Positions 1 through 6,314 of a DNA stretch of 30,242 nt are shown here, piece by piece. Position numbers and translations under genes: made by a program. The notes below the pieces were generated by a model. It worked only from the letters and a program-made list of their open reading frames with translations. It had not been told where the DNA came from and ran no database searches. Each line of letters opens with the position of its first letter. Within the stretch, counting starts at the first letter, position 1. Source of the stretch: JBLHHI01 sp047614125 (lineage in GTDB: Bacteria; Bacteroidota; Bacteroidia; NS11-12g; UBA9320). Where the stretch lies: assembly GCA_047614125.1 (NCBI GenBank), contig JBLHHI010000029.1, forward strand, positions 1 to 30,242, in the 5' to 3' direction.

Positions 1-1
1 A

Positions 2-139
2 GAACTTCCAGACAAGGAACATTTGGTGGATTTTTGGCAAAACCTAAAGACGTGTTACACGTGGTTTGAAGAACATGGTAGCCTGCCTTACATCGGGGTT
101 GGCAATGAAGGTGAATATCTGTATTACCACCCAAATTAG
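2..139 (+). CDS. 3' end of an unidentified protein (partial, cut by window edge)
   Basis: An open frame runs in from the left edge and stops at TAG 137-139, giving the last 45 residues of a protein. The tail is rich in aromatic and acidic residues (ending GEYLYYHPN) and I do not recognise the family. Composition looks like real coding sequence, and the next gene starts about 200 bases later on the same strand. The start, length and function lie outside the window. The VGNEG pentapeptide near its end recurs in the small open frame at 232-360. Confidence 0.5.
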   Translation, partial: ELPDKEHLVDFWQNLKTCYTWFEEHGSLPYIGVGNEGEYLYYHPN

Positions 140-176
140 GGAGGTCATCAATTATGACTAAAATTACATAGTTAGG

Positions 177-209
177 TTGGCACAAAATCAATGACATTTG
201 ATACTTTCG
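177..209 (+). promoter_or_regulatory. Possible Bacteroidota-type promoter upstream of the acyl-CoA dehydrogenase
   Basis: TTGG (177-180) lies 21 bases before TACTTTCG (202-209), a one-mismatch fit to the Bacteroidota -7 box TAnnTTTG. Transcription would start near 215, leaving a leader of about 135 bases before the ATG at 350 and covering the small ORF at 232-360. Confidence 0.4.
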
Positions 210-231
210 CACCTTGTTGATTTGGAATGAA

Positions 232-360
232 ATGGGTAAATTGATCCACTTCATAGCAAATGACCAAGTGGGCAATGAAGGCCAAAAGTTCAAATATGTA
301 CCTGGAATAAGGTTTAATAATGCCTTAATCACCATCAAAGTTGAGTTATATGAATTTTGA
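232..360 (+). CDS. Possible small ORF (42 aa) overlapping the acyl-CoA dehydrogenase start
   Basis: The frame is open from 202 and has an ATG at 232 and a TGA at 358-360. The product has a protein-like composition (begins MGKLIHFIAND, ends TIKVELYEF) and no low-complexity sequence. Its stop overlaps the ATG at 350 of the next gene by a few bases, which could couple translation. It lies just downstream of a promoter-like element (177-209). No SD is present, which is normal here. It may be a real small protein, a remnant of a decayed gene, or chance. It shares VGNEG with the end of the partial gene at 2-139. The family is unknown. Confidence 0.25.
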   Translation: MGKLIHFIANDQVGNEGQKFKYVPGIRFNNALITIKVELYEF

Positions 361-1489
361 AGAAACAGAAAATCAAAAAATGATTGCGGATATGATTCGA
401 GATTTTGCGGAACGCGACATCCGCCCGCAATTGATGGAATGGGATGAAAGTCAGCACTTTCCAGTTGAGCTTTTTCGCAAAATGGGCGAACTTGGTTTAA
501 TGGGTGTTATTGTGCCTCAAGAATACGGCGGATCTGGTTTTGGATATTTCGAATACGTTACGGCAATTTCTGAATTGTCAAGAGTATGTGGCAGCATTGG
601 CTTATCAATGGCCGCCCACAATTCTTTGTGTACGGGACATATTTTAACCTTTGGAAATGAAGAACAAAAGAAAAAGTATTTGCCAAAACTTGCTTCTGGT
701 CAATGGATTGGCGCTTGGGGATTAACAGAAACAGGCACTGGATCGGATGCCGGCGGTATGAACACAACGGCTGTTAAAGATGGAGACGAATGGGTACTCA
801 ACGGATCCAAAAACTTTATAACACACGCCATTTCGGGCGATGTAGCTGTAGTGATTGTTCGAACCGGAAATAAGGGAGATTCGCACGGCATGACCACCTT
901 TGTAGTTGAAAAGAATACACCCGGCTTTTCGGGTGGAAAGAAGGAAAACAAACTTGGGATGCGTGCCTCCGAAACGGCATGTTTGTTTTTTGATGATTGC
1001 AGAATTCCCGACTCCAACCGATTGGGAGAAGTTGGCGATGGCTTTATTCAGGCCATGAAGGTGTTGGACGGTGGCCGAATTAGCATTGCATCTTTGGCCT
1101 TAGGAATTGCCAAAGGAGCCTACGATGCGGCATTGAAATATTCGAAGGAGCGTGAACAATTTGGAAAGCCAATATCTGAATTTCAGGCCATTGGCTTTAA
1201 GCTGGCCGATATGGCAACCAAGATTGAAGCTGCAGAACTGCTCACCTTTCAAGCGGCATGGTTAAAAAACAACGGCAAACCCGTAACTAAAGAATCGGCC
1301 ATGGCCAAGTTATATGCCTCCGAAATATCGGTTCAAGTTGCCAATGAGGCTGTACAAATTTTTGGTGGATATGGGTATACCAAAGATTACCCGGTAGAGA
1401 AGTTTTATCGCGATGCGAAGCTTTGTACCATTGGTGAGGGCACGTCCGAAATACAAAAACTGGTAATAAGCCGACAAGTACTTAAATAA
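350..1489 (+). CDS. Acyl-CoA dehydrogenase (short/medium-chain type)
   Basis: This is an FAD enzyme that oxidises acyl-CoA to trans-2-enoyl-CoA, passing electrons to electron-transfer flavoprotein in fatty-acid or branched-chain amino-acid breakdown. The 379-residue length is normal for the family. The N-terminal helical domain is followed by the FAD-contacting stretch around LTETGTGSDAGG (about residues 127-138). The C-terminal domain has the IFGGYGYTKDYPVEKFYRD signature, then GEGTSEIQ, whose first Glu (about residue 363) is the usual catalytic base of butyryl/acyl-CoA dehydrogenases. The frame extends to a TTG at 341, but homologues begin near MNFEETENQ, so the ATG at 350 is preferred. The gene appears monocistronic; rpsU has its own promoter right after the stop. 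Exact chain-length preference cannot be read from the sequence. Confidence 0.93.
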   Translation: MNFEETENQKMIADMIRDFAERDIRPQLMEWDESQHFPVELFRKMGELGLMGVIVPQEYGGSGFGYFEYVTAISELSRVCGSIGLSMAAHNSLCTGHILTFGNEEQKKKYLPKLASGQWIGAWGLTETGTGSDAGGMNTTAVKDGDEWVLNGSKNFITHAISGDVAVVIVRTGNKGDSHGMTTFVVEKNTPGFSGGKKENKLGMRASETACLFFDDCRIPDSNRLGEVGDGFIQAMKVLDGGRISIASLALGIAKGAYDAALKYSKEREQFGKPISEFQAIGFKLADMATKIEAAELLTFQAAWLKNNGKPVTKESAMAKLYASEISVQVANEAVQIFGGYGYTKDYPVEKFYRDAKLCTIGEGTSEIQKLVISRQVLK

Positions 1490-1490
1490 A

Positions 1491-1522
1491 TTTGTTGTGT
1501 TCTTAAAAAAATACGACATTTG
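1491..1522 (+). promoter_or_regulatory. Promoter of the rpsU cluster
   Basis: TTTG (1491-1494) is followed after 20 bases by GACATTTG (1515-1522), a one-mismatch match to TAnnTTTG. It sits immediately after the acyl-CoA dehydrogenase stop and about 50 bases before the rpsU ATG, so the rpsU leader would be roughly 40 nt. Confidence 0.6.
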
Positions 1523-1557
1523 CAGCCCTTGTAAAAAACAAGATTTTTAAAATAAAA

Positions 1558-1562
1558 GAGGT
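1558..1562 (+). promoter_or_regulatory. Shine-Dalgarno sequence of rpsU (exceptional in this window)
   Basis: GAGGT ends 7 bases before the rpsU ATG and pairs with five consecutive bases of the 16S 3' tail (CACCTCCT). Other starts in the window (tuf, rplK, rplA, rplL, rpoB, the DUF3467 gene) have A/T-rich upstream regions without a comparable SD. In Flavobacterium johnsoniae, bS21 helps hide the anti-SD, and rpsU itself carries an SD allowing autoregulation. The same role is inferred here. Confidence 0.7.
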
Positions 1563-1569
1563 AATCAGC

Positions 1570-1761
1570 ATGTTAATTGTAAACGTTAAAGAAAACGAGT
1601 CTGTAGAGAAAGCTTTGAAGAAGTTCAAAAAGAAATTTGAACGTACTGGTGTTGTGCGCGAATTGCGTGATCGTCAGCAATTTACAAAGCCGTCTGTAAA
1701 GCGTCGCATGCAAATGATTAAAGCGCGCTACAAGCAAAAGATGCAGAGCGCCGAGAATTAG
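1570..1761 (+). CDS. rpsU: 30S ribosomal protein bS21
   Basis: A 63-residue highly basic protein with the bS21 pattern: N-terminal MLIVNVKENESVEKAL, then KKFKKKFERTGVVRELRDRQ and a basic C-terminal helix (KRRMQMIKARYKQK). bS21 binds the small-subunit platform next to bS18 and the 3' end of 16S rRNA. In Bacteroidota it is part of the pocket that sequesters the anti-Shine-Dalgarno. The gene has its own promoter (1491-1522) and an SD (1558-1562), unlike its neighbours. It leads a cluster with a tyrosine recombinase 37 bases downstream and then a hibernation factor, a usual flavobacterial arrangement. Length and composition are normal. Confidence 0.96.
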   Translation: MLIVNVKENESVEKALKKFKKKFERTGVVRELRDRQQFTKPSVKRRMQMIKARYKQKMQSAEN

Positions 1762-1798
1762 GATTTAACTTCCATTTCTCGTAACTTGCGGTTGCAAA

Positions 1799-2683
1799 AT
1801 GGCCTTGGGTTACATCCACAACTTCATCCTATATCTTCGGAACCAAAAGTCCTGTTCGCCGAATACTTTTTTGGCGTACAACACAGATTTAATTCAATTT
1901 CAAAATTTCATTGAACATCTTGAGCCGGGTATTTCGCTTACTCAAGTTAAAACAGGCCACATTCGACTTTGGTTAGTAGAATTAGCCGAAAAAGGAGACC
2001 AGGCCACAAGCATCAATCGCAAACTCAGTTCGGTTAAGTCATTTTTTAAGTATCTCATCTTAACGGAAGAGACGAATGAAAATCCGGCAAGAGCCTTAAA
2101 AAAGTTAAAAACACCTTCACGCATTCCAACGTTCGCTCGAAAACTCGAGATGGAGGTTATGTTTGATCAATTGGGTTGTGCTGAGATCTATGTTGATAAA
2201 CTTTCCGAATGCATCATTGGCATGTTCTATCACTGTGGTATTCGACTGTCTGAGTTGGTCGCTTTGTCGGTGTCGAATGTTTCTCTGTCGAGTAATCAAA
2301 TTAAAGTGCTGGGTAAGGGGAACAAAGAACGCATTATCCCGTTTAGTAAGGAGATGAGTGGATTAATAGAAACCTATTCAAAAGAAAGGCGAAATGTTGT
2401 TAGCGATACGCCAAACTTTTTTATTTTTGAGGATGGGAAGCCCCTTTACAATAAATGGGTTTACCGTTTGGTACAAGCTTGGCTTACTAAATATTCAACA
2501 GTAAGCAAGAAAAGTCCACATGTTTTACGACACACCTATGCTACCCATTTGTTGCAAAATGGGGCGGAGATAAACGCTATTAAAGAACTACTGGGTCATG
2601 CGGGATTGGCGGCAACGCAAATTTACGCCCACACCGACATTGCCCATTTGAAGAAAATACATAAGTTACACCCTAAATCGTAA
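1799..2683 (+). CDS. xerC: XerC/XerD-type tyrosine recombinase
   Basis: This 294-residue site-specific recombinase has the length of housekeeping XerC/XerD, which resolve chromosome dimers at dif. The N-terminal SAM-like core-binding domain spans about residues 1-85 and the catalytic domain about 105-290. The full catalytic set is visible: R149 (GIRLSEL), K173 (GKGNKER), H241 and R244 (HVLRHTYATH), H267 (LLGHAG) and nucleophile Y276 (IYAHT). It starts at ATG 1799, 37 bases after rpsU, and ends 4 bases before hpf, so it is probably co-transcribed with both. The stable chromosomal context and absence of mobile-element features argue for a Xer protein rather than a phage integrase. XerC versus XerD cannot be settled from one gene. 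Confidence 0.88.
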   Translation: MALGYIHNFILYLRNQKSCSPNTFLAYNTDLIQFQNFIEHLEPGISLTQVKTGHIRLWLVELAEKGDQATSINRKLSSVKSFFKYLILTEETNENPARALKKLKTPSRIPTFARKLEMEVMFDQLGCAEIYVDKLSECIIGMFYHCGIRLSELVALSVSNVSLSSNQIKVLGKGNKERIIPFSKEMSGLIETYSKERRNVVSDTPNFFIFEDGKPLYNKWVYRLVQAWLTKYSTVSKKSPHVLRHTYATHLLQNGAEINAIKELLGHAGLAATQIYAHTDIAHLKKIHKLHPKS

Positions 2684-2687
2684 AGAA

Positions 2688-2990
2688 ATGAAAGTACAAA
2701 TCCAATCCATTCACTTTAAAGCAGATCAAAAGTTAAAAGACTATATTGAGAAGAAACTTTCGAAGCTCGAAATGATCTATGATTCAATCGTTGATTCTCA
2801 AGTTTTTTTAAAGGTTGAAAACAACCGAAATAAAGAGAATAAAACCATTGAAGTAAAGCTCAATGTTCAGAATCAGAGCATCTTTAAAACCCAAACCAGC
2901 CAATCATTTGAGGCGGCCACAGACCTTGCGGTTGAGGCCTTAAAAATCCAGATAAAAAAGTATAAAGAGAGGGCTCAGATTACGGCCTAA
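2688..2990 (+). CDS. hpf: Short ribosome hibernation-promoting factor (HPF/RaiA family)
   Basis: A 100-residue protein with the HPF/YfiA beta-alpha-beta-beta-beta-alpha layout. An N-terminal strand (MKVQIQSIHFKAD) is followed by a helix with the DYIEKKLSKLEMIYD pattern, a strand with acidic/basic alternation (VFLKVENNRNKENKTIEVKLNV), and a C-terminal helix (SFEAATDLAVEALKIQIKKYKER). It binds 30S in the mRNA/tRNA channel and silences ribosomes under starvation. It lacks the C-terminal dimerisation domain of long HPF, so it is the short form. It lies 4 bases after the recombinase stop, in the rpsU cluster, linking two ribosome-modulating proteins. A new promoter begins just after it. Confidence 0.9.
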   Translation: MKVQIQSIHFKADQKLKDYIEKKLSKLEMIYDSIVDSQVFLKVENNRNKENKTIEVKLNVQNQSIFKTQTSQSFEAATDLAVEALKIQIKKYKERAQITA

Positions 2991-3007
2991 AATATTTTTT
3001 ATATTTT

Positions 3008-3039
3008 TTTGATTGAAAACTAAAAAAAGTTTACTTTTG
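3008..3039 (+). promoter_or_regulatory. Strong promoter of the tRNA-tuf block
   Basis: TTTG (3008-3011), a 20-base spacer, then TACTTTTG (3032-3039), an exact match to the Bacteroidota TAnnTTTG -7 box, followed by C. The spacer is A-rich (a run of seven A's). The predicted start is near 3046, about 65 bases before tRNA-Thr. It is the only clear promoter before the tRNA, tuf, secE, nusG and ribosomal-protein genes. Confidence 0.75.
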
Positions 3040-3110
3040 CCAACCCTAAAAATCAAGGCGATTTAAGGGGGTTTTAGGAGCAGAGATGCTTTTATATGCT
3101 TAAAATTAGT

Positions 3111-3183
3111 GCCACCTTAGCTCAGTTGGTAGAGCAGCTGATTTGTAATCAGCCGGTCATTGGTTCGAGTCCGATAGGTGGCT
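3111..3183 (+). tRNA. tRNA-Thr (anticodon TGT)
   Basis: The acceptor stem GCCACCT (3111-3117) pairs with AGGTGGC (3176-3182); the discriminator is T. The anticodon stem GCTGA/TCAGC encloses the loop TTTGTAA, giving anticodon TGT. A D-arm with AGCTCAGTTGGTAGAGC and a T-arm with GGTTCGAGTCC are present. No CCA is encoded. It is the first gene of the tRNA-tuf block. Confidence 0.96.
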
Positions 3184-3190
3184 CATTGCT

Positions 3191-3271
3191 GGGGAGATAC
3201 CAGAGCGGTCAAATGGGACGGACTGTAAATCCGTTGCTTCGGCTACGTAGGTTCGAATCCTACTCTCCCCA
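3191..3271 (+). tRNA. tRNA-Tyr (anticodon GTA)
   Basis: A class II tRNA of 81 bases. The acceptor GGGGAGA (3191-3197) pairs with TCTCCCC (3264-3270); the discriminator is A. The anticodon stem ACGGA/TCCGT encloses CTGTAAA, giving GTA. A long variable arm (TGCTTCGGCTACG) precedes the T-arm GTAGGTTCGAATCCTAC. It starts 7 bases after tRNA-Thr(TGT). CCA is not encoded (ACCG follows the acceptor). Confidence 0.96.
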
Positions 3272-3352
3272 CCGCTACGTTTTTTGAAATGCTGAAAGAG
3301 TTTAATGAGGAAGGCTTTTTCGGCAACGATAATTTTTGGCGATGCACATCAT

Positions 3353-3425
3353 GCGGGAGTAGCTCAGTTGGTAGAGCGACAGCCTTCCAAGCTGTAGGTC
3401 GCGGGTTCGAGCCTCGTCTCCCGCT
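3353..3425 (+). tRNA. tRNA-Gly (anticodon TCC)
   Basis: The acceptor GCGGGAG (3353-3359) pairs with CTCCCGC (3418-3424); the discriminator is T. The anticodon stem ACAGC/GCTGT encloses CTTCCAA, giving TCC. The D-arm has AGCTCAGTTGGTAGAGC and the T-arm has GCGGGTTCGAGCCTCGT. No CCA is encoded. It is separated by about 80 bases from tRNA-Tyr. Confidence 0.96.
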
Positions 3426-3438
3426 CTAAACGCCAAAG

Positions 3439-3460
3439 TTGTCAGATCTTGATCTGGCAA
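3439..3460 (+). other. Hairpin in the tRNA-Gly/tRNA-Thr spacer
   Basis: TTGTCAGAT (3439-3447) can pair with ATCTGGCAA (3452-3460) around the loop CTTG, nine pairs with one G-U. Flanking CCAA and TTGG can extend the stem after a short interior mismatch. It has no T-run, so it is not an intrinsic terminator. It probably helps process the tRNA precursor, which is inference. Confidence 0.4.
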
Positions 3461-3517
3461 TCTTGGTGCATGCAAAAGCCGATGTAGCACTTTATCTGGC
3501 GAAATCGGTAGTATTTT

Positions 3518-3589
3518 GCCGACGTAGCTCAGGGGTAGAGCGTTTCCTTGGTAAGGAAGAGGTCGTGGGTTCAATTCCCATCGTTGGCT
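3518..3589 (+). tRNA. tRNA-Thr (anticodon GGT)
   Basis: The acceptor GCCGACG (3518-3524) pairs with CGTTGGC (3582-3588), including one G-U pair; the discriminator is T. The anticodon arm TTTCC/GGAAG encloses TTGGTAA, giving GGT. D-arm AGCTCAGGGGTAGAGC, T-arm GTGGGTTCAATTCCCAT. No CCA is encoded. It directly precedes the tuf leader, matching thrT-tufB in E. coli. Confidence 0.95.
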
Positions 3590-3647
3590 CTAATTTAACA
3601 AGGTGATGCTGCTGAGAAGGCAGATGCTAAAACGTATTTATTATAAC

Positions 3648-3663
3648 AAGTAAAATTTTACTT
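3648..3663 (+). repeat. 16-base palindrome in the tuf leader
   Basis: AAGTAAAATTTTACTT is a perfect inverted repeat 45 bases before the tuf ATG, in the 118-base stretch between tRNA-Thr(GGT) and tuf. No promoter matching TAnnTTTG is seen there, so tuf is probably read from the tRNA promoter. The palindrome could mark RNA processing or a regulator site; the function is unknown. Confidence 0.35.
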
Positions 3664-3707
3664 CCTCTTAAAAAACATTTATTTATAAACAGTAATTTAA
3701 TTAAGTC

Positions 3708-4895
3708 ATGGCTAAAGAAACATTTGACCGTTCCAAACCACACGTTAACATTGGAACAATTGGTCACGTTGACCACGGTAAGACAACTTTGACAGCCGCC
3801 ATTACATCCGTTTTGTCGACTCAAGGTTTATCAGAGAAAAAAGATTTTGCTTCGATCGATTCTGCGCCGGAGGAAAAGGAACGTGGTATCACGATTAACA
3901 CAGCGCACGTTGAGTATCAAACGGAAGCTAGACACTACGCACACGTAGATTGTCCTGGTCACGCGGATTATGTGAAAAACATGGTTACGGGTGCCGCTCA
4001 AATGGACGGTGCAATTCTTGTTGTAGCTTCTACTGACGGTCCGATGCCGCAAACAAAAGAGCACATCCTACTTGCACGTCAGGTTGGTGTACCTCGTTTG
4101 GTTGTTTTCATGAATAAAGTTGACATGGTTGATGACGATGAGTTATTAGAACTTGTTGAGATGGAAATTCGTGAATTACTTGATTTCTACGGATTTGATT
4201 CAGAAAATACTCCAGTTATTCAAGGTTCTGCCTTAGGTGGTTTGAACGGAGAAGAAAAATGGGTAGAAACCATTAATGAATTAATGAAAGCCGTTGACGA
4301 ATGGATTCCAGTTCCACCGCGTTTGGTTGATCTTCCTTTCTTGATGCCAGTTGAAGATGTTTTCTCTATCACAGGTAGAGGAACGGTTGCAACCGGTAGA
4401 ATTGAAAGAGGAATCATCAAAGTGGGTGAGGCTGTTGAAATCGTTGGTATGGGTGCGGGTAAATTGAACTCAGTTTGTACTGGGGTTGAAATGTTCCGTA
4501 AATTGTTAGATCGTGGTGAAGCAGGTGATAACGCAGGTATCCTTTTACGTGGTATTGAAAAAGACCAAATCAAACGTGGAATGGTAATCGTTAAACCAGG
4601 TTCTGTAACACCTCACGCTAAATTTAAAGCTGAAGTATACGTGCTTTCTAAAGAAGAAGGTGGACGTCATACTCCTTTCTTTAATAAATACCGTCCACAG
4701 TTCTACTTAAGAACTACAGACGTAACAGGAGAAATCATGCTTCCAGAAGGAACAGAAATGGTAATGCCGGGCGATAACGTAACCATTACGGTTGAATTGC
4801 TTAGCACTGTTGCTATGGAGAAAGGATTGAAATTTGCGATCAGAGAAGGCGGTAGAACCGTTGGTGCTGGTCAAGTAACTGAGATCTTAGATTAA
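3708..4895 (+). CDS. tuf: Elongation factor Tu
   Basis: A 395-residue translational GTPase that delivers aminoacyl-tRNA to the ribosome. GTP-binding motifs are intact: G1 GHVDHGKT (19-26), G2 within RGITIN, G3 DCPGH (81-85) and G4 NKVD (136-139). Domains II and III follow, ending GGRTVGAGQVTEILD. The length is normal. It starts at ATG 3708 with no SD. It is embedded between tRNA-Thr(GGT) and tRNA-Trp, upstream of secE-nusG, the position of tufB in E. coli. A perfect 11-bp hairpin follows the stop codon. Confidence 0.98.
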   Translation: MAKETFDRSKPHVNIGTIGHVDHGKTTLTAAITSVLSTQGLSEKKDFASIDSAPEEKERGITINTAHVEYQTEARHYAHVDCPGHADYVKNMVTGAAQMDGAILVVASTDGPMPQTKEHILLARQVGVPRLVVFMNKVDMVDDDELLELVEMEIRELLDFYGFDSENTPVIQGSALGGLNGEEKWVETINELMKAVDEWIPVPPRLVDLPFLMPVEDVFSITGRGTVATGRIERGIIKVGEAVEIVGMGAGKLNSVCTGVEMFRKLLDRGEAGDNAGILLRGIEKDQIKRGMVIVKPGSVTPHAKFKAEVYVLSKEEGGRHTPFFNKYRPQFYLRTTDVTGEIMLPEGTEMVMPGDNVTITVELLSTVAMEKGLKFAIREGGRTVGAGQVTEILD

Positions 4896-4911
4896 TAAAG
4901 TTAGTAAGAAA

Positions 4912-4943
4912 GCCAATGAACGTTTGCGTTCATTGGCAATCTT
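4912..4943 (+). terminator. Hairpin after tuf, possible partial terminator
   Basis: GCCAATGAACG (4912-4922) and CGTTCATTGGC (4927-4937) form a perfect 11-bp stem with loop TTTG. It is followed by the T-rich but interrupted tract AATCTTATTTATTT. It could attenuate transcription into tRNA-Trp/secE or be a processing site that separates the tuf mRNA from the tRNA. Confidence 0.6.
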
Positions 4944-4951
4944 ATTTATTT

Positions 4952-5024
4952 AGGAGAGTAGTTCAACTGGTAGAGCAGCGGTCTCCAAAACCGCAAGTTG
5001 CAGGTTCGATCCCTGTCTCTCCTG
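4952..5024 (+). tRNA. tRNA-Trp (anticodon CCA)
   Basis: The acceptor AGGAGAG (4952-4958) pairs with CTCTCCT (5017-5023); the discriminator is G. The anticodon stem GCGGT/ACCGC encloses CTCCAAA, giving CCA. The T-arm contains CAGGTTCGATCCCTG. The 3' CCA end is not encoded (CAA follows). It sits between tuf and secE, the usual position in Bacteroidota. Confidence 0.96.
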
Positions 5025-5059
5025 CAACTATGGTTTAACGAACATCGCAATAGAGTAAC

Positions 5060-5254
5060 ATGGATAAAATTAAAAATATTTGGAAAAACACAGCCGATGA
5101 GCTGTTGAACAAGGTTACTTGGCCTACTTGGGACGAATTGGTTCAGAGCACCATCATTGTGTTGGTTGCTTCGCTCATTTTTGCCTTAGCCATTTACATC
5201 CTTGATAAGACTTCCAATATGCTTACTGGGTTTCTCTATCAGCTTTTCCATTAA
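5060..5254 (+). CDS. secE: Preprotein translocase subunit SecE
   Basis: A 64-residue single-span SecE, part of the SecYEG channel in the inner membrane. An amphipathic N-terminal segment includes the conserved ELLNKVTWPTWDEL stretch (about residues 14-27), with the transmembrane helix at about residues 30-48 (IIVLVASLIFALAIYI). The short single-helix form is typical outside the enterics. It starts 35 bases after tRNA-Trp and ends 20 bases before nusG; secE-nusG coupling is universal. Confidence 0.95.
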   Translation: MDKIKNIWKNTADELLNKVTWPTWDELVQSTIIVLVASLIFALAIYILDKTSNMLTGFLYQLFH

Positions 5255-5274
5255 CCCACTTTAAGTAAAGGGTT

Positions 5275-5847
5275 ATGAACGAAATTGAAGTAAATAAAGT
5301 GGAACAAGCAGGCGTAGATTATAAGTGGTATGTAGTCAGAGCAATCACCGGACAGGAAAAAAAGGTGAAGGCGATGATGGAATCGGAACTTTCTTTTGAA
5401 AAGCTTACCGATCACGTGCCGCAAATACTTATTCCGACGCAGAAAGTCTACGAAATTAAAAATGGGAAAAAAACTTCGAGAGAGAAGAATTACTTCCCAG
5501 GTTATATTCTAATCCATGCCAACCTAGTTGGCGAGGTACTTCCAACCATTAAATCAATTAATGGTGTGGTAGGATTTTTAGGAACGGGAGGCACGCCAAC
5601 ACCTATGCGGCAGTCTGAAGTAAACCGTATCCTCGGTCAGGTTGATGAGGCCAACGAGGTAGGAGAAAGCATGATTGAACCGTTTATCATCGGAGAATTT
5701 GTTAAGGTAACAGATGGTCCTTTTAGCGGCTTTAATGGTGTAATTGAAGAAGTAAACGAAGAGAAAAAGAAATTGAAAGTTATGGTGAAGATTTTCGGAA
5801 GAAAAACTCCACTCGAATTAAACTACGTACAAGTAGAAAAAGAATAA
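5275..5847 (+). CDS. nusG: Transcription termination/antitermination factor NusG
   Basis: A 190-residue NusG that binds the RNA polymerase clamp and links it to Rho or the ribosome. The NGN domain begins at KWYVVRAITGQEKKV (from residue 17) and includes the NYFPGYILI stretch. The C-terminal KOW domain begins near GEFVKVTDGPFSGFNGVIEE (about 135-155) and ends with FGRKTPLELNYVQVEKE. The start ATG at 5275 gives a 16-residue acidic extension before the domain. It lies in the operon between secE and rplK, only 4 bases before rplK. Confidence 0.97.
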   Translation: MNEIEVNKVEQAGVDYKWYVVRAITGQEKKVKAMMESELSFEKLTDHVPQILIPTQKVYEIKNGKKTSREKNYFPGYILIHANLVGEVLPTIKSINGVVGFLGTGGTPTPMRQSEVNRILGQVDEANEVGESMIEPFIIGEFVKVTDGPFSGFNGVIEEVNEEKKKLKVMVKIFGRKTPLELNYVQVEKE

Positions 5848-5851
5848 AGCA

Positions 5852-6298
5852 ATGGCAAAGCAGATTACAGGATATGTAAAATTACAGGTTAAAGGTGGTG
5901 CAGCTAATCCGGCGCCTCCAATCGGACCTGCGTTGGGTGCAAAAGGTGTTAACATCGTTGATTTTTGTAAGCAATTTAACGCTCGAACTCAAGAAAAAGC
6001 AGGGAAGGTACTTCCGGTTGTAATTACCGTATACCAAGATAAGTCGTTCGACTTTATCATCAAAACACCACCGGTTGCTTCGCAATTGTTGGAGGCAACT
6101 AAGCTGAAAAGCGGCTCTGCCGAATCAAATAGAATTAAAGTAGCTAAGGTTTCTTGGGATCAAGTTAAAACCATTGCACAAGATAAAATGCCCGATTTGA
6201 ACGCGTTTACCGTTACATCTGCCATGAGAATGGTTGCTGGAACAGCACGAAGCATGGGCATAACTGTAACCGGACAGTTTCCGGAAGGTAATGACTAA
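5852..6298 (+). CDS. rplK: 50S ribosomal protein uL11
   Basis: A 148-residue uL11 that binds the GTPase-associated centre of 23S rRNA. The N-terminal domain contains the conserved KGGAANPAPPIGPALGAKGVN segment (proline-rich switch, about residues 14-34). The C-terminal rRNA-binding domain carries VARTARSMGI-like residues (VAGTARSMGITV). It starts 4 bases after nusG and is followed by rplA after 16 bases. There is no room for a separate leader, so an L1 autoregulatory site before rplK is not evident. Confidence 0.97.
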   Translation: MAKQITGYVKLQVKGGAANPAPPIGPALGAKGVNIVDFCKQFNARTQEKAGKVLPVVITVYQDKSFDFIIKTPPVASQLLEATKLKSGSAESNRIKVAKVSWDQVKTIAQDKMPDLNAFTVTSAMRMVAGTARSMGITVTGQFPEGND

Positions 6299-6314
6299 TT
6301 ATCGTAATTAATTA

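Noticed and set aside
1799..2683. Tyrosine recombinase as the integrase of a mobile element
   Set aside because: Length and motifs fit housekeeping XerC/D, it sits in the rpsU-hpf cluster, and no attachment repeats, phage or plasmid genes are near, even though tRNA genes lie downstream.
3096..3287. 63-residue plus-strand open frame over tRNA-Thr and tRNA-Tyr
   Set aside because: It covers two clear tRNA genes and is an artefact.
3302..3574. 90-residue minus-strand open frame over tRNA-Gly and tRNA-Thr
   Set aside because: It is translated from tRNA genes, a well-known source of spurious hypothetical proteins.
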